Shown one piece after another: positions 45,757 to 54,909 of a stretch of DNA of 64,000 nt (position 1 is the stretch's first letter; every line of letters starts with the position of its first letter). The notes under the pieces were generated by a model. It was not told the DNA's origin and searched no databases. It worked only from the letters and a program-made list of their open reading frames with translations. The translations under genes were made by a program, and so were the position numbers. The stretch is from Ruegeria halocynthiae (GTDB lineage: Bacteria > Pseudomonadota > Alphaproteobacteria > Rhodobacterales > Rhodobacteraceae): the NCBI RefSeq assembly GCF_000743705.1, contig NZ_JQEZ01000005.1:1-64000 (forward strand). The letters are read 5' to 3'.

Positions 45757-45780
45757 AATCCTGCAGGGCTGTGCAGGATT
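45757..45780. repeat. Perfect inverted repeat in a divergent intergenic region
   Basis: AATCCTGCA (45757-45765) and TGCAGGATT (45772-45780) are exact complements around six bases, between the yihY-like and AI-2E genes. It could be an operator or a hairpin in the AI-2E leader. Confidence 0.6.
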
Positions 45781-45841
45781 AGCCGAAACGCAATCTGATA
45801 CTGAAACCGCGCAATCTGCGGTTCCTGATACGGGCCCATTC

Positions 45842-46930
45842 ATGACTCTGGACAAAAACAACATTGCGACCCCAACGAAACTTAGGCTTTCGGTCGTGCG
45901 GGACGTGTCGATTGTTGCGACCCTTATGGTATTGGGATTATACGCCGGGTCCGCATTTCTGATCCCCTTGACCATGGCCCTTTTGATCAACGTCCTGATC
46001 ATAGCGCTCAGCGACCGGGTCATCGCCATATCCCGCGTTCCCGTTTGGCTGGCCAATATCGCCGGGGTCATTGTGGTTTTGGCTGGCTTGTTCGTAATCA
46101 TGTACATTCTGGGCAGTCAGGCGACCCAGTTCGCGCGTTCGATCAGCACCTATGAAAACCAGTTTGACGGCGCGGTTAACCGCATCACCGGGTTGGTCGG
46201 CAATGACGTGACCACATTCATTCGGGACAATCTGATCAGCATCGACATGTCCTATGTCGCGCGGGTGCTGCTGGGCAGCGCCACGTCGCTGTTGAACCAT
46301 TTCTTTTTGATCAGCCTTTATGTGGCCTTCCTGATGGCCGAGCGTCTGGCCTTTCGCAAAAAAATCCAACTAGCCGCGGGTGACCCGCTGACAGGTGCCG
46401 AATTTGCGGCGGTTCTGGATGCGATTTCCTTCAGTTTGCAGCGTTATGTCGGTGTGAAAACCTTTATCAGCTTGATCACGGCGGGCATCAGCTATTCGGT
46501 CTACAAGACCTTAGGGTTGGAGTATGCGGAAACCTGGGCCGTGCTGACCTTTGCGCTGAATTTCATTCCCTCGATCGGCTCAATCATCGCGGTGATATTT
46601 CCCTCGATGATCGCGTTGGTTCAGTTCGATAGTATCGGCCCCTTTCTGATCATCGTTCTGGGCTGCGGTACGATACAATTCCTGATCGGAAACTTCGTGG
46701 ACCCGGCCATGTTGGGCCGGTCCCTGAACATGTCCACCTTTCTGGTCATCCTGGCCCTGACATTCTGGACCACGATCTGGGGTCTGATCGGCGCGTTTCT
46801 GAGCGTCCCCCTTACCGTGTGCATCTTGATCGTTTTCAGCCACATCCCTGCCCTGCGTCCAATCGCGATTTTGATGTCGCTGGACGGTCGGCTTGGGGAC
46901 GATCAGAACGGTTCTGAACGCACAGCCTGA
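45842..46930 (+). CDS. AI-2E family transporter (PerM-like)
   Basis: This 362-residue protein has seven to eight membrane helices in the usual pattern: two pairs near the N-terminus, a periplasmic loop (about 90-145), and the conserved end NFVDPAMLGRSLNMSTFLVILALTFW with WGLIGAFLSVPLTV. Members include autoinducer-2 exporters and Na+/H+ antiporters; the substrate here is unknown. It is transcribed alone. Confidence 0.92.
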   Translation: MTLDKNNIATPTKLRLSVVRDVSIVATLMVLGLYAGSAFLIPLTMALLINVLIIALSDRVIAISRVPVWLANIAGVIVVLAGLFVIMYILGSQATQFARSISTYENQFDGAVNRITGLVGNDVTTFIRDNLISIDMSYVARVLLGSATSLLNHFFLISLYVAFLMAERLAFRKKIQLAAGDPLTGAEFAAVLDAISFSLQRYVGVKTFISLITAGISYSVYKTLGLEYAETWAVLTFALNFIPSIGSIIAVIFPSMIALVQFDSIGPFLIIVLGCGTIQFLIGNFVDPAMLGRSLNMSTFLVILALTFWTTIWGLIGAFLSVPLTVCILIVFSHIPALRPIAILMSLDGRLGDDQNGSERTA

Positions 46931-47001
46931 TTGCTATCAGTACGCGCATTTCAACACATACCTAACGGTATATTTAGATTTATAAATATGTTAAGCGAGA
47001 A

Positions 47002-47022
47002 GGTGTCGCAAAATTTGACACC
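47002..47022. repeat. Hairpin after the AI-2E transporter gene
   Basis: GGTGTC (47002-47007) and GACACC (47017-47022) enclose an A/T-rich nine-base loop. It lies in a 226-base intergenic region that is AT-rich near 46960-46990; no other feature is seen there. Confidence 0.45.
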
Positions 47023-47156
47023 CTAAAATTGAAGCTCCCGCAGAACAAAACACTAATGCCGGGAATCGACAGTTGCCAGCGGCGCGTTTCGAAACAATTG
47101 CGCCATCGATGATTTTGAAAGCGGCCCTTTCAGGCCCGTAATTTTAGGAGCTTTCT

Positions 47157-48758
47157 ATGTCACCAACACATAAGATTTCAACGAAATGGATAGGCAGGCT
47201 TGCCGCGGCCGCTTTTGCCGCATGTCTTGCGATACCGGCCTGGGCGCAGAATCAAAAGCCCAACATCCTTGTCATTTGGGGCGATGATATCGGTCAGTCC
47301 AATATCTCGGCGTATACAATGGGGCTGATGGGGTATCAGACGCCCAACATCGACCGGGTTGCCGACGAGGGGATGATTTTCACTGATTACTACGGCGAAC
47401 AATCCTGCACGGCCGGGCGTTCCTCGTACATCATGGGGCAATCGGTGTTCCGCACGGGCCTGTCCAAGGTCGGCCTGCCGGGTGCCAAAGAAGGTATGCA
47501 GGTCGAGGACCCGACCATTGCCGGGTTGTTGAAGGACCACGGGTATGTCACCGGGCAATTCGGCAAAAACCATCTGGGTGACCGGGATGAACATTTGCCG
47601 ACAAACCACGGTTTTGACGAATTTTTCGGGAACCTCTACCACCTGAATGCAGAAGAAGAGCCAGAGCATGAAGATTATCCGCGTGATGCGATCCTGCCGG
47701 ACGGGCGCACCTTTCGCGAAGCATATGGCCCGCGTGGCGTAATCCGCTCGACTGCGGGTGGCCCGATTGAGGACACCGGCCCCCTGACCCGCAAGCGCAT
47801 GGAGTCAGTGGATCAGGAAACTCTGGAAGCGGCGATTGAATTCATCCGCGAGGCAAATCAGAACGGAACCCCCTTCTATGTCTGGTGGAATGGCACCCGG
47901 ATGCATTTCCGCACCCATGTCAAAGACGAAATGCGTCAGCAGGCCAATGAGATGATCGGCCGCGTGGCCGATGAATACACCGCTGGCATGATCGAACACG
48001 ACATTCAGGTGGGTCAGCTTCTTGATTTATTGGATGAACTTGGTATCGCCGATAACACAATCGTCCATTACTCGACCGACAATGGGCCGCATTACAACAC
48101 GTGGCCCGATGCCGCCTCGACCCCGTTCTGGGGCGAGAAGAACACCAATTGGGAAGGCGGTTGGCGGGTTCCGTCGATGGTGCGCTGGCCCGGCAAGATC
48201 GAAGCCGGTTCCGTCACCAATGAAATCGTGCACCATATGGATTGGTTGCCGACATATCTGGCCGTAGCCGGAGACCCGGAAATCAAAGACAAGTTGATGA
48301 GCGGTTACTCCTCATCCGCGATGGGCCGTGATTACAAGGTGCATCTGGATGGCTATAACATCCTGCCGCTGCTGACCGGTGAGTCCAACGAAAGCCCCCG
48401 ACGTGAGATTTTCTATTTCACCGATGATGGCGATCTGTCGGCTCTGCGATTTGACGATTGGAAACTGATCTTTCTTGAACAGAAAGCCTGGGCTACCCTG
48501 CGGGCATGGATGGAACCGTTTACCGAGTTGCGCGTTCCGATCATCATCAACCTGCGGCGTGACCCTTATGAACGTGGATACCGCACATCCAACACCTACT
48601 ATGACTGGATGATCGACCGCGTTTATTTCCTGGTTCCTGCTCAGCAATATGTTGGCAAATTTCTCAGCACGTTCCAGGAATTCCCACCACGCCAGAAGGC
48701 CGCCAGCTTTAGCCTGGATCAGGTAATGCAAAAGCTGTCGACGCCGACATCGAACTAA
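47157..48758 (+). CDS. Arylsulfatase (type I, formylglycine-dependent)
   Basis: This 533-residue exported sulfatase has a signal peptide (1-30, ending AIPAWAQ), metal ligands in VIWGDDIGQSN (Asp43, Asp44), and Cys84 in CTAGRSSYI, the CxAxR motif whose Cys is converted to formylglycine. FGKNHLGDRDEHLPTNHGFDEF and STDNGPHYNTWPD carry the other active-site residues. It would hydrolyse sulfate esters in the periplasm. AGGAG precedes the ATG. No sulfatase-modifying enzyme gene lies nearby. A HAD hydrolase gene follows after 73 bases. Confidence 0.93.
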   Translation: MSPTHKISTKWIGRLAAAAFAACLAIPAWAQNQKPNILVIWGDDIGQSNISAYTMGLMGYQTPNIDRVADEGMIFTDYYGEQSCTAGRSSYIMGQSVFRTGLSKVGLPGAKEGMQVEDPTIAGLLKDHGYVTGQFGKNHLGDRDEHLPTNHGFDEFFGNLYHLNAEEEPEHEDYPRDAILPDGRTFREAYGPRGVIRSTAGGPIEDTGPLTRKRMESVDQETLEAAIEFIREANQNGTPFYVWWNGTRMHFRTHVKDEMRQQANEMIGRVADEYTAGMIEHDIQVGQLLDLLDELGIADNTIVHYSTDNGPHYNTWPDAASTPFWGEKNTNWEGGWRVPSMVRWPGKIEAGSVTNEIVHHMDWLPTYLAVAGDPEIKDKLMSGYSSSAMGRDYKVHLDGYNILPLLTGESNESPRREIFYFTDDGDLSALRFDDWKLIFLEQKAWATLRAWMEPFTELRVPIIINLRRDPYERGYRTSNTYYDWMIDRVYFLVPAQQYVGKFLSTFQEFPPRQKAASFSLDQVMQKLSTPTSN

Positions 48759-48831
48759 GACGTCCATGACAATCACAAAAGGGGCCGGGACACGATGCGG
48801 CCCCTGACATTACCAACAAGGAATTTCATCC

Positions 48832-49806
48832 ATGCTGCGTACTGTTCTTGCCGCGATCGTTTCAACGGCCCCAATGCTGGCCATCGCCGATCCCCTGCCA
48901 AGTTGGAATGACACTCAGACCCGGGGCCGGATCATCGCTTTTGTCGACTCGGTCACTGACCCCGAGGGCGCGGACTATGTCACACCAGCCGCGCGTGTTG
49001 CTGTATTTGACAATGATGGGACACTTTGGGCGGAACAGCCTGTTTATTTTCAATTGATATTTGCCATGGACCGGTTGGCAGAGATGGCCAAGGCGGACCC
49101 ATCCATCCTGAGCACCCCGATTCTTGAGGCCGCGGCACAGGGGGATTTCCACACTGTTGCCGAAGGCGGTCACGAGGCATTGATCGAGGTGATCAACGCC
49201 TCTCATTCCGGCATCGGCGTGGATGCGTTTCAGGCGACCGTGTCTGATTGGCTGGACACCGCGCGACATCCCGACACCGGATTGCCCTATGACCAGATGA
49301 CCTATCAGCCGATGGTAGAGCTGCTGCGCTATCTCAGGGACGAAGGGTTCCGGACCTATATCGTGTCAGGCGGCGGTCTGCATTTCATGCGCGTCTTTGC
49401 AGAACAGGCTTATGGCATCCCGCCGGAACAGGTATTGGGCACCTACGCCGATACCAACTATGACAACGTTGATGGCACGCCCACCATCGTCAAAGCGCCG
49501 GGGATTGCCTTTGTGGATGACAAGGACGGGAAGCCCATCAATATCGAACGTACACTTGGCAGACGTCCCATTCTGGCCGCAGGAAACTCGGACGGGGATT
49601 TCGCCATGCTGGAATGGACAACCACCGGAGATGGCCCCCGGATGGGCGTCCTGATCCACCACACGGATGCTGATCGTGAATGGGCCTATGACCGCGAAGG
49701 TCCGGTCGGAAAATTGGTTGACGGACTGGATAAAGGCCCGGAAATGGGCTGGGTCATCGTGGACATGGCAAAAGATTGGGATCGCATCTACACTGGGGAA
49801 AATTAA
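48832..49806 (+). CDS. Exported HAD-superfamily phosphatase
   Basis: This 324-residue protein has a signal peptide (MLRTVLAAIVSTAPMLAIA) and HAD motifs I FDNDGTLW (Asp nucleophile and acid), II TYIVSGGG, III near FVDDKDGKP and IV AAGNSDGDFAML. It resembles the phosphoserine phosphatase branch with a helical cap. Its periplasmic location suggests phosphomonoester hydrolysis. It follows the arylsulfatase gene and a GC hairpin (48785-48807), and precedes the phospholipase D-type gene by 23 bases. Confidence 0.87.
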   Translation: MLRTVLAAIVSTAPMLAIADPLPSWNDTQTRGRIIAFVDSVTDPEGADYVTPAARVAVFDNDGTLWAEQPVYFQLIFAMDRLAEMAKADPSILSTPILEAAAQGDFHTVAEGGHEALIEVINASHSGIGVDAFQATVSDWLDTARHPDTGLPYDQMTYQPMVELLRYLRDEGFRTYIVSGGGLHFMRVFAEQAYGIPPEQVLGTYADTNYDNVDGTPTIVKAPGIAFVDDKDGKPINIERTLGRRPILAAGNSDGDFAMLEWTTTGDGPRMGVLIHHTDADREWAYDREGPVGKLVDGLDKGPEMGWVIVDMAKDWDRIYTGEN

Positions 49807-49829
49807 GACACTCAGGGACAGATAACCCA

Positions 49830-51242
49830 ATGTGGACACTGCTGTTTTCCGCGTTCATTTTCCTTTTGTACGTGACGGCCATAGTCTTTGCCATACGGGC
49901 GGCACAGACCGCGCGCACGCCGCAGGGCGCCGTTGGTTGGGTGGTCTTTTTGATCTCGGTCCCGTTGCTTGGTGTGCCCCTGTACCTGTTTCTGGGACAC
50001 CACCGTTTTCGGGGTTATCGCATTGCCCGTAAACACAGTGAAAGTGTCGTCGAAGGCATCAAGAGCTTTGCGGATTTCTCAAAACCTAATCCGGATACGA
50101 TGCAAATCAACCCCCGGCCGTTCGAAGCCTTGGCGCATCTGCCGGTATCGCGTGGTAACGGCGCAGAGTTGTTGGTCGACGGCCAGGCCACGTTCGATGC
50201 CATTTTCAAGGCAATCGACGCCGCGCAAAACTACATCCTGATTCAATTCTACATCGTGCGCGACGATGCGCTGGGCCAACAGCTGCAAAGCAAGTTGATT
50301 GCAGCTGCCAACCGCGGCGTTGGCGTCCGCTTCATGACGGATGCCGTGGGCAGCTATGGCCTGCCAACCGCTTACCTGGACGCGCTGCGGGCAGCAGGTG
50401 TCGAAATTGCGAACCCAAGTGATCGCCGAGGTCCGCAATACCGCTTTCAGCTTAACTATCGCAATCACCGCAAGTCCGTGATCATCGACGGAGAAACCGG
50501 CTTTATCGGCGGTCACAACGTCGGTGTGGAATATCTGGGCCAAGACGCGCATTTCGGCCATTGGCGGGACACGCATATACAGATGACCGGCCATATCGTT
50601 CGCCAGTTGCAGCTGATCTTTACCGAAGACTGGCATTGGGCCCACGAAGAGGACCTGATCGACCAATTGGATTGGGCCGGCAGTGAATCCGACCAAAACA
50701 TGAACGCCCTGCTTGTCGCGACCGGACCAGGGGATGAGACCGAGACCGGGGCGATGATGTTCTTTGCCGCCATCACCGAGGCCAAAGAACGATTGTGGAT
50801 CGCGTCCCCCTATTTTGTGCCCGACATAGACATCATGACAGCCCTGCAGCACGCCGCCCTGCGTGGTGTGGATGTGCGAATACTGGTGCCCGAGATTGTC
50901 GACCATCGCCTGCCCTGGCTGGCCGCATTCGCCTATTTCGATGAGGTCAGAGATTGCGGCGCACGTGTTTTCCGCTACACCGGTGGCTTCATGCACCAAA
51001 AGGTGCTGGTGGTAGACGATACATTGGCCGCCGTAGGCACAACCAATCTGGACAACCGCTCGTTCCGGTTGAACTTTGAAGCGATGGCACTGTTTTTTGA
51101 CGCGCGCGCAACAGAGGCCGTGGACAAGATGTTGCGCGCCGATTTTCAGCAAAGTTACGAGCTTACCCGAAAACTGCCAGCGCAGCCCGCCTATATCCGG
51201 TTCGGATCACCCCTGGCCCGTCTGTTCGCGCCGATCCTTTAG
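49830..51242 (+). CDS. cls: Phospholipase D-family cardiolipin synthase
   Basis: This 470-residue protein has two N-terminal membrane helices (WTLLFSAFIFLLYVTAIVF and a second one) and two HKD phospholipase D motifs: NHRKSVIIDGETGFIGG and MHQKVLVVDDTLAAVG with following NLDNRS. The layout matches ClsA, which makes cardiolipin from two phosphatidylglycerols. It starts 23 bases after the HAD gene. Its 3' end overlaps that of the convergent ion channel gene by four bases. Confidence 0.92.
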   Translation: MWTLLFSAFIFLLYVTAIVFAIRAAQTARTPQGAVGWVVFLISVPLLGVPLYLFLGHHRFRGYRIARKHSESVVEGIKSFADFSKPNPDTMQINPRPFEALAHLPVSRGNGAELLVDGQATFDAIFKAIDAAQNYILIQFYIVRDDALGQQLQSKLIAAANRGVGVRFMTDAVGSYGLPTAYLDALRAAGVEIANPSDRRGPQYRFQLNYRNHRKSVIIDGETGFIGGHNVGVEYLGQDAHFGHWRDTHIQMTGHIVRQLQLIFTEDWHWAHEEDLIDQLDWAGSESDQNMNALLVATGPGDETETGAMMFFAAITEAKERLWIASPYFVPDIDIMTALQHAALRGVDVRILVPEIVDHRLPWLAAFAYFDEVRDCGARVFRYTGGFMHQKVLVVDDTLAAVGTTNLDNRSFRLNFEAMALFFDARATEAVDKMLRADFQQSYELTRKLPAQPAYIRFGSPLARLFAPIL

Positions 51243-51673
51243 GGCATAAACTCTTCCTGAAAGACTCGCGTCATCAGCGCCACCATAAAGGCCGTCGACA
51301 GGCCAAACGCCAACAGGCCCGTCACGGATGCAAATGCGCCGAAGATGCGCAAATCCTCGCCCAGCACGATATCGCCGTAGCCCAGTGTCGTGAATGTCAC
51401 CAACGAGAAATACAGCGCCGAGTTCCAATCAGGCAGCACATCCCTAAGCACCCAGACCAGTGCCCACAACCAGACCTGACAGGTGTGGATCAGTACAATG
51501 AACGCAAGCGCCACGCTGAGCGGGCCAGCTGTTGCAAAGAACCTATGAGCATTCGCCCAACGTTCAGACAGTTTGCCGACGATCTGCGTACACCAGGTCA
51601 GCAGAACGATTTCGATCAGGAAACATATCCCCAAAAAGATACTGCCCCAAACAATCTGGTCCGATAGGTACAT
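51239..51673 (-). CDS. Small potassium-channel-like membrane protein
   Basis: This 144-residue protein has three or four hydrophobic segments; the last two flank the selectivity filter TLGYGDIVLG, and the pore helix is LYFSLVTFT. It belongs to the two-TM ion channel family (PF07885) with an extra N-terminal pair. I start at MYLSDQIVWG (51673), since the upstream frame is not protein-like. Confidence 0.85.
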   Translation of the reverse strand: MYLSDQIVWGSIFLGICFLIEIVLLTWCTQIVGKLSERWANAHRFFATAGPLSVALAFIVLIHTCQVWLWALVWVLRDVLPDWNSALYFSLVTFTTLGYGDIVLGEDLRIFGAFASVTGLLAFGLSTAFMVALMTRVFQEEFMP

Positions 51674-51850
51674 CTGTTCGTCTCTTGCTGTGATCCGGAA
51701 AAGCCCTGCGACAATGTACTGTTGCGCTACGCTGAACAACCCCGGGATGCAAGATCGCCAAGCCCTGCGGCGAAAGGAAACGGGCGCGTGTCCACACTGG
51801 ACACTAGTCGGTTGTGCTGCACATTGTGATGAGAAAACCGGGGCGCTTGC

Positions 51851-52498
51851 ATGTTGCTGAGAATTGATCAGATCCAAAAATCCTATCCGGGCGGCCGCCC
51901 GGTTTTACGGGATGTGTCCCTGACGCTGGATCAGGGGGAAACACTGGCCCTGACCGGGGAAAGCGGGTGTGGCAAAAGCACTTTGTTGAACCTGGCGGCC
52001 GCGCTGGACAGCTTTGATGGGGGTGAGATCACGCTGGACGGCGTGCCCCTGTCGACACTGGACGATTCCGGTCGGGCCGATCTGCGCCGACACAGGGTCT
52101 CGCTTGTATTTCAGCAATTCAACCTGATCCCGTCGCTGACGGTTGAGCAGAACCTGTCGTTTCACGCCCGGTTGGCAGGGTGTCATGATACCGGGTGGAG
52201 CACCCATCTGGCGGATCGGCTTGGCCTGTCTGACTTGCTGGCGCGATATCCCGAAAACCTGTCCGGCGGACAGCAACAACGTGTTGCGATCGGACGGGCC
52301 ATGGCTGCCCGGCCAAAACTGCTGTTGGCGGACGAGCCGACCGGAAATCTGGATGAAACCGCAAGCGCGAATGTGCTGGACCTTATGCTGGCACTGGTCG
52401 CCGAAACCGGGGCCGCATTGCTTTTGGTGACGCATTCGCAAGACATTGCCGCGCGGCTGGACCGGTGTGTTCATCTGTCGGGTGGTCATATCACATGA
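51851..52498 (+). CDS. ABC transporter ATP-binding protein (LolD/MacB-like)
   Basis: This 215-residue ATPase has Walker A LTGESGCGKSTLL, Q-loop VFQQFNLIPSLT, signature NLSGGQQQRVAIG and Walker B LLLADEPTGNLDE. The sequence is typical of LolD/FtsE-type ATPases that work with FtsX-like permeases. Its TGA overlaps the ATG of the permease gene (ATGA). With the permease and the lipocalin-like protein it forms an AttEFGH-like operon. Confidence 0.93.
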   Translation: MLLRIDQIQKSYPGGRPVLRDVSLTLDQGETLALTGESGCGKSTLLNLAAALDSFDGGEITLDGVPLSTLDDSGRADLRRHRVSLVFQQFNLIPSLTVEQNLSFHARLAGCHDTGWSTHLADRLGLSDLLARYPENLSGGQQQRVAIGRAMAARPKLLLADEPTGNLDETASANVLDLMLALVAETGAALLLVTHSQDIAARLDRCVHLSGGHIT

Positions 52499-54909
52499 CC
52501 CGAGCCGTCATTCAGGCATTACTGTCTCATTGGCGGGTTCACCGGCTGCAATTGGCGACCTTGCTGATTGGCATTGCTCTGGCAACGGGTCTGTGGTCCG
52601 CCGTTCAGGCCGTCAATGCCGAGGCGCGCGCCAGCTATGAGCGGGCAAACGATCAACTGGCCTTTGGCCAGTATGATGAGCTGCGCAACCCCTCGGGCAT
52701 GATCCCGATCTCGCGGTACGTCGACCTCCGCCGTGCCGGGTGGCAGGTGGCGGCGGTCCTCGAAGGGTCGCTGCAAATCGGCGAGCGCCGATTGCAGGTG
52801 TTGGGCGTTGATATGGTCACATACCCGACCCTGCCCGCTGTCACCCAAGTTGAACAAAGCGCAACGCCCCCGAACCCTGCCGACATGCTGACAGCACCCG
52901 GTAGATTGCTGGCCGCACCTTCGGTACAAAAGCTGTTGCGCGACCATCCCCACCTGCCCCCGGTTTTGCCGACCGACGCGCTGCCCCCGGATCTGATCCT
53001 GACCGACATCGGGGTAGCTGAAACGCTGTTGAACAAGCCGGGTCAAATCTCTCGGCTGATTGTCCTGCCAAACCAGCCACAGTCGGTTCAACCTTTGTCA
53101 GACATCGCCCCTGAGTTGGAGCTTACCCGGGCTTCGGCGCGTATAGACACGGCCCAGCTGACCGACAGTTTTCACCTGAACCTGACGGCCTTTGGGCTGC
53201 TGTCTTTTGCCGTCGGGTTGTTCATCGTTCATGGCACCGTGGGGCTGGCCTTTGCACAAAGGCGTGCGATGATCAGAACGTTGCGGGCGCTGGGTGTCTC
53301 CATGCAGCAACTGGTCTGGATGATTACGATCGAACTGGCCCTGCTGGCGCTTATTGGTGGCTTGCTGGGTCTGGTCCTGGGCTTTTTTCTGGCCGGGGCG
53401 CTGCTGCCCGACGTCGCCGCCACATTGCGTGGGCTGTATAGCGCGCCGGTGGACGGCCAGATTACCCTGCACCCCCATTGGGCGCTGTCCGGTCTTGCCA
53501 TGGCTTTGGCCGGCACTTTGCTGGCCAGCGGTCACGCCCTGTTCCGGTTGTCTCGTATGCCGCTGCTGACCGGGGCTGGATTACAGGCCTGGCGCGGTGC
53601 AACTTCGGGCAACCGTGTCATTCCCTTGGCAGGGGTTTTCCTGATCGCTGGCGGGATTGTCATATCCTACCTGTTTGATGGGCTGATATTTGGATTTGCC
53701 ATGGTGGCTGGTATCTTGACCGGCTCAGCGCTGTTGTTGCCGGTTTTGCTGTCCCTTGTCATTTCCGCATTCCAACGTTGGACCCAGTCCCCGGTGGCCC
53801 AATGGGTCTGGGCAGACATGCGCGCCCAGCTTCCGGGCTTGTCGCTTGCCTTGATGGCCCTGCTTCTGGCGTTGGCCGCCAATATCGGTGTCGGAACAAT
53901 GGTTTCCAGCTTTCGGTTGACGTTCACCGGTTGGCTGGATCAGCGCCTGACGTCCGAGGTGTATGTGACCGCCCCAGACAGCGAACTAGGCCAAGAAATC
54001 GCGCAATGGCTGACCCCCCGGGTCACGGCGGTACTGCCGATCCGCAGCGCGGAGCTGATGCATGAAACCGGGCCTTTGTTTCTGTATGGGGTCATTGATG
54101 ATCAGACCTATCGCCAGAAATGGCCCCTGATTGCGTCGACCAAAGATGATTGGGACCGCGTTTTTGCCGGAAAGGCCGTGTTGATCAACGAACAACTCGC
54201 CCGCCGATCCAACCTTTGGCCCGGAGATTTTCTGACACTGGCACCGGACCACACCCTTACTATCGCGGGGGTGTATTCGGATTATGGCAACCCGACAGGT
54301 CAGGCAATTGTGTCGATGGCGCAGCTTGACCAGATTGCTCCGGGGGCCGAAGCGCGCAGGTTTGGCATTCGTGTTGCCCCTGATCGCGCCTCGGAACTGG
54401 CGCAAGACATTCGGGATCGTTTTGAATTGCCGCGACACGCAGTGGTTCAGCAAGCGACGATGAAGGCGCAATCGCTGGCCGTTTTTGAAAAGACGTTTGT
54501 CGTGACCTCGGCGCTGAATATCCTGACACTTGGGGTTGCGGGGTTTGCCATTCTCACCAGCCTGCTGACCCTGTGGACACAACGCCTGCCGCAAATCGCG
54601 CCGGTCTGGGCATTGGGGCTGACGCGCGCGCAACTGGCGCGGCTTGAGGTGTTGCGCAGCGTGTTGCTGGCGACGTTGACCGCAGTTCTGGCCTTGCCAT
54701 TGGGTCTGGTTCTGGCGTGGGCCTTGCTGGCCGTCGTCAATGTTCAGGCCTTTGGCTGGCGGCTGCCGATGTATCTGTTCCCTGCGGATTGGATTTATCT
54801 GTTCGCGCTAACCTTGGTCGCCGCCTTCGTCGCTGCGGCCCTGCCCGCGTTGCGATTGTTGCGATTGCCGCCTGCGGATTTACTAAAGGTGTTTGCCAAT
54901 GAACGTTAA
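52495..54909 (+). CDS. FtsX-like ABC permease, fused double-domain
   Basis: This 804-residue permease has ten membrane segments in two FtsX modules: a helix near 20-40, three helices at about 230-360, four at about 385-480, and three near the C-terminus (VTSALNILTLGVAGFAILTSL and beyond). Large periplasmic loops lie between. Such fused permeases pair with the LolD-type ATPase and an AttH-like protein. It overlaps the next gene by 11 bases. Confidence 0.9.
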   Translation: MTRAVIQALLSHWRVHRLQLATLLIGIALATGLWSAVQAVNAEARASYERANDQLAFGQYDELRNPSGMIPISRYVDLRRAGWQVAAVLEGSLQIGERRLQVLGVDMVTYPTLPAVTQVEQSATPPNPADMLTAPGRLLAAPSVQKLLRDHPHLPPVLPTDALPPDLILTDIGVAETLLNKPGQISRLIVLPNQPQSVQPLSDIAPELELTRASARIDTAQLTDSFHLNLTAFGLLSFAVGLFIVHGTVGLAFAQRRAMIRTLRALGVSMQQLVWMITIELALLALIGGLLGLVLGFFLAGALLPDVAATLRGLYSAPVDGQITLHPHWALSGLAMALAGTLLASGHALFRLSRMPLLTGAGLQAWRGATSGNRVIPLAGVFLIAGGIVISYLFDGLIFGFAMVAGILTGSALLLPVLLSLVISAFQRWTQSPVAQWVWADMRAQLPGLSLALMALLLALAANIGVGTMVSSFRLTFTGWLDQRLTSEVYVTAPDSELGQEIAQWLTPRVTAVLPIRSAELMHETGPLFLYGVIDDQTYRQKWPLIASTKDDWDRVFAGKAVLINEQLARRSNLWPGDFLTLAPDHTLTIAGVYSDYGNPTGQAIVSMAQLDQIAPGAEARRFGIRVAPDRASELAQDIRDRFELPRHAVVQQATMKAQSLAVFEKTFVVTSALNILTLGVAGFAILTSLLTLWTQRLPQIAPVWALGLTRAQLARLEVLRSVLLATLTAVLALPLGLVLAWALLAVVNVQAFGWRLPMYLFPADWIYLFALTLVAAFVAAALPALRLLRLPPADLLKVFANER

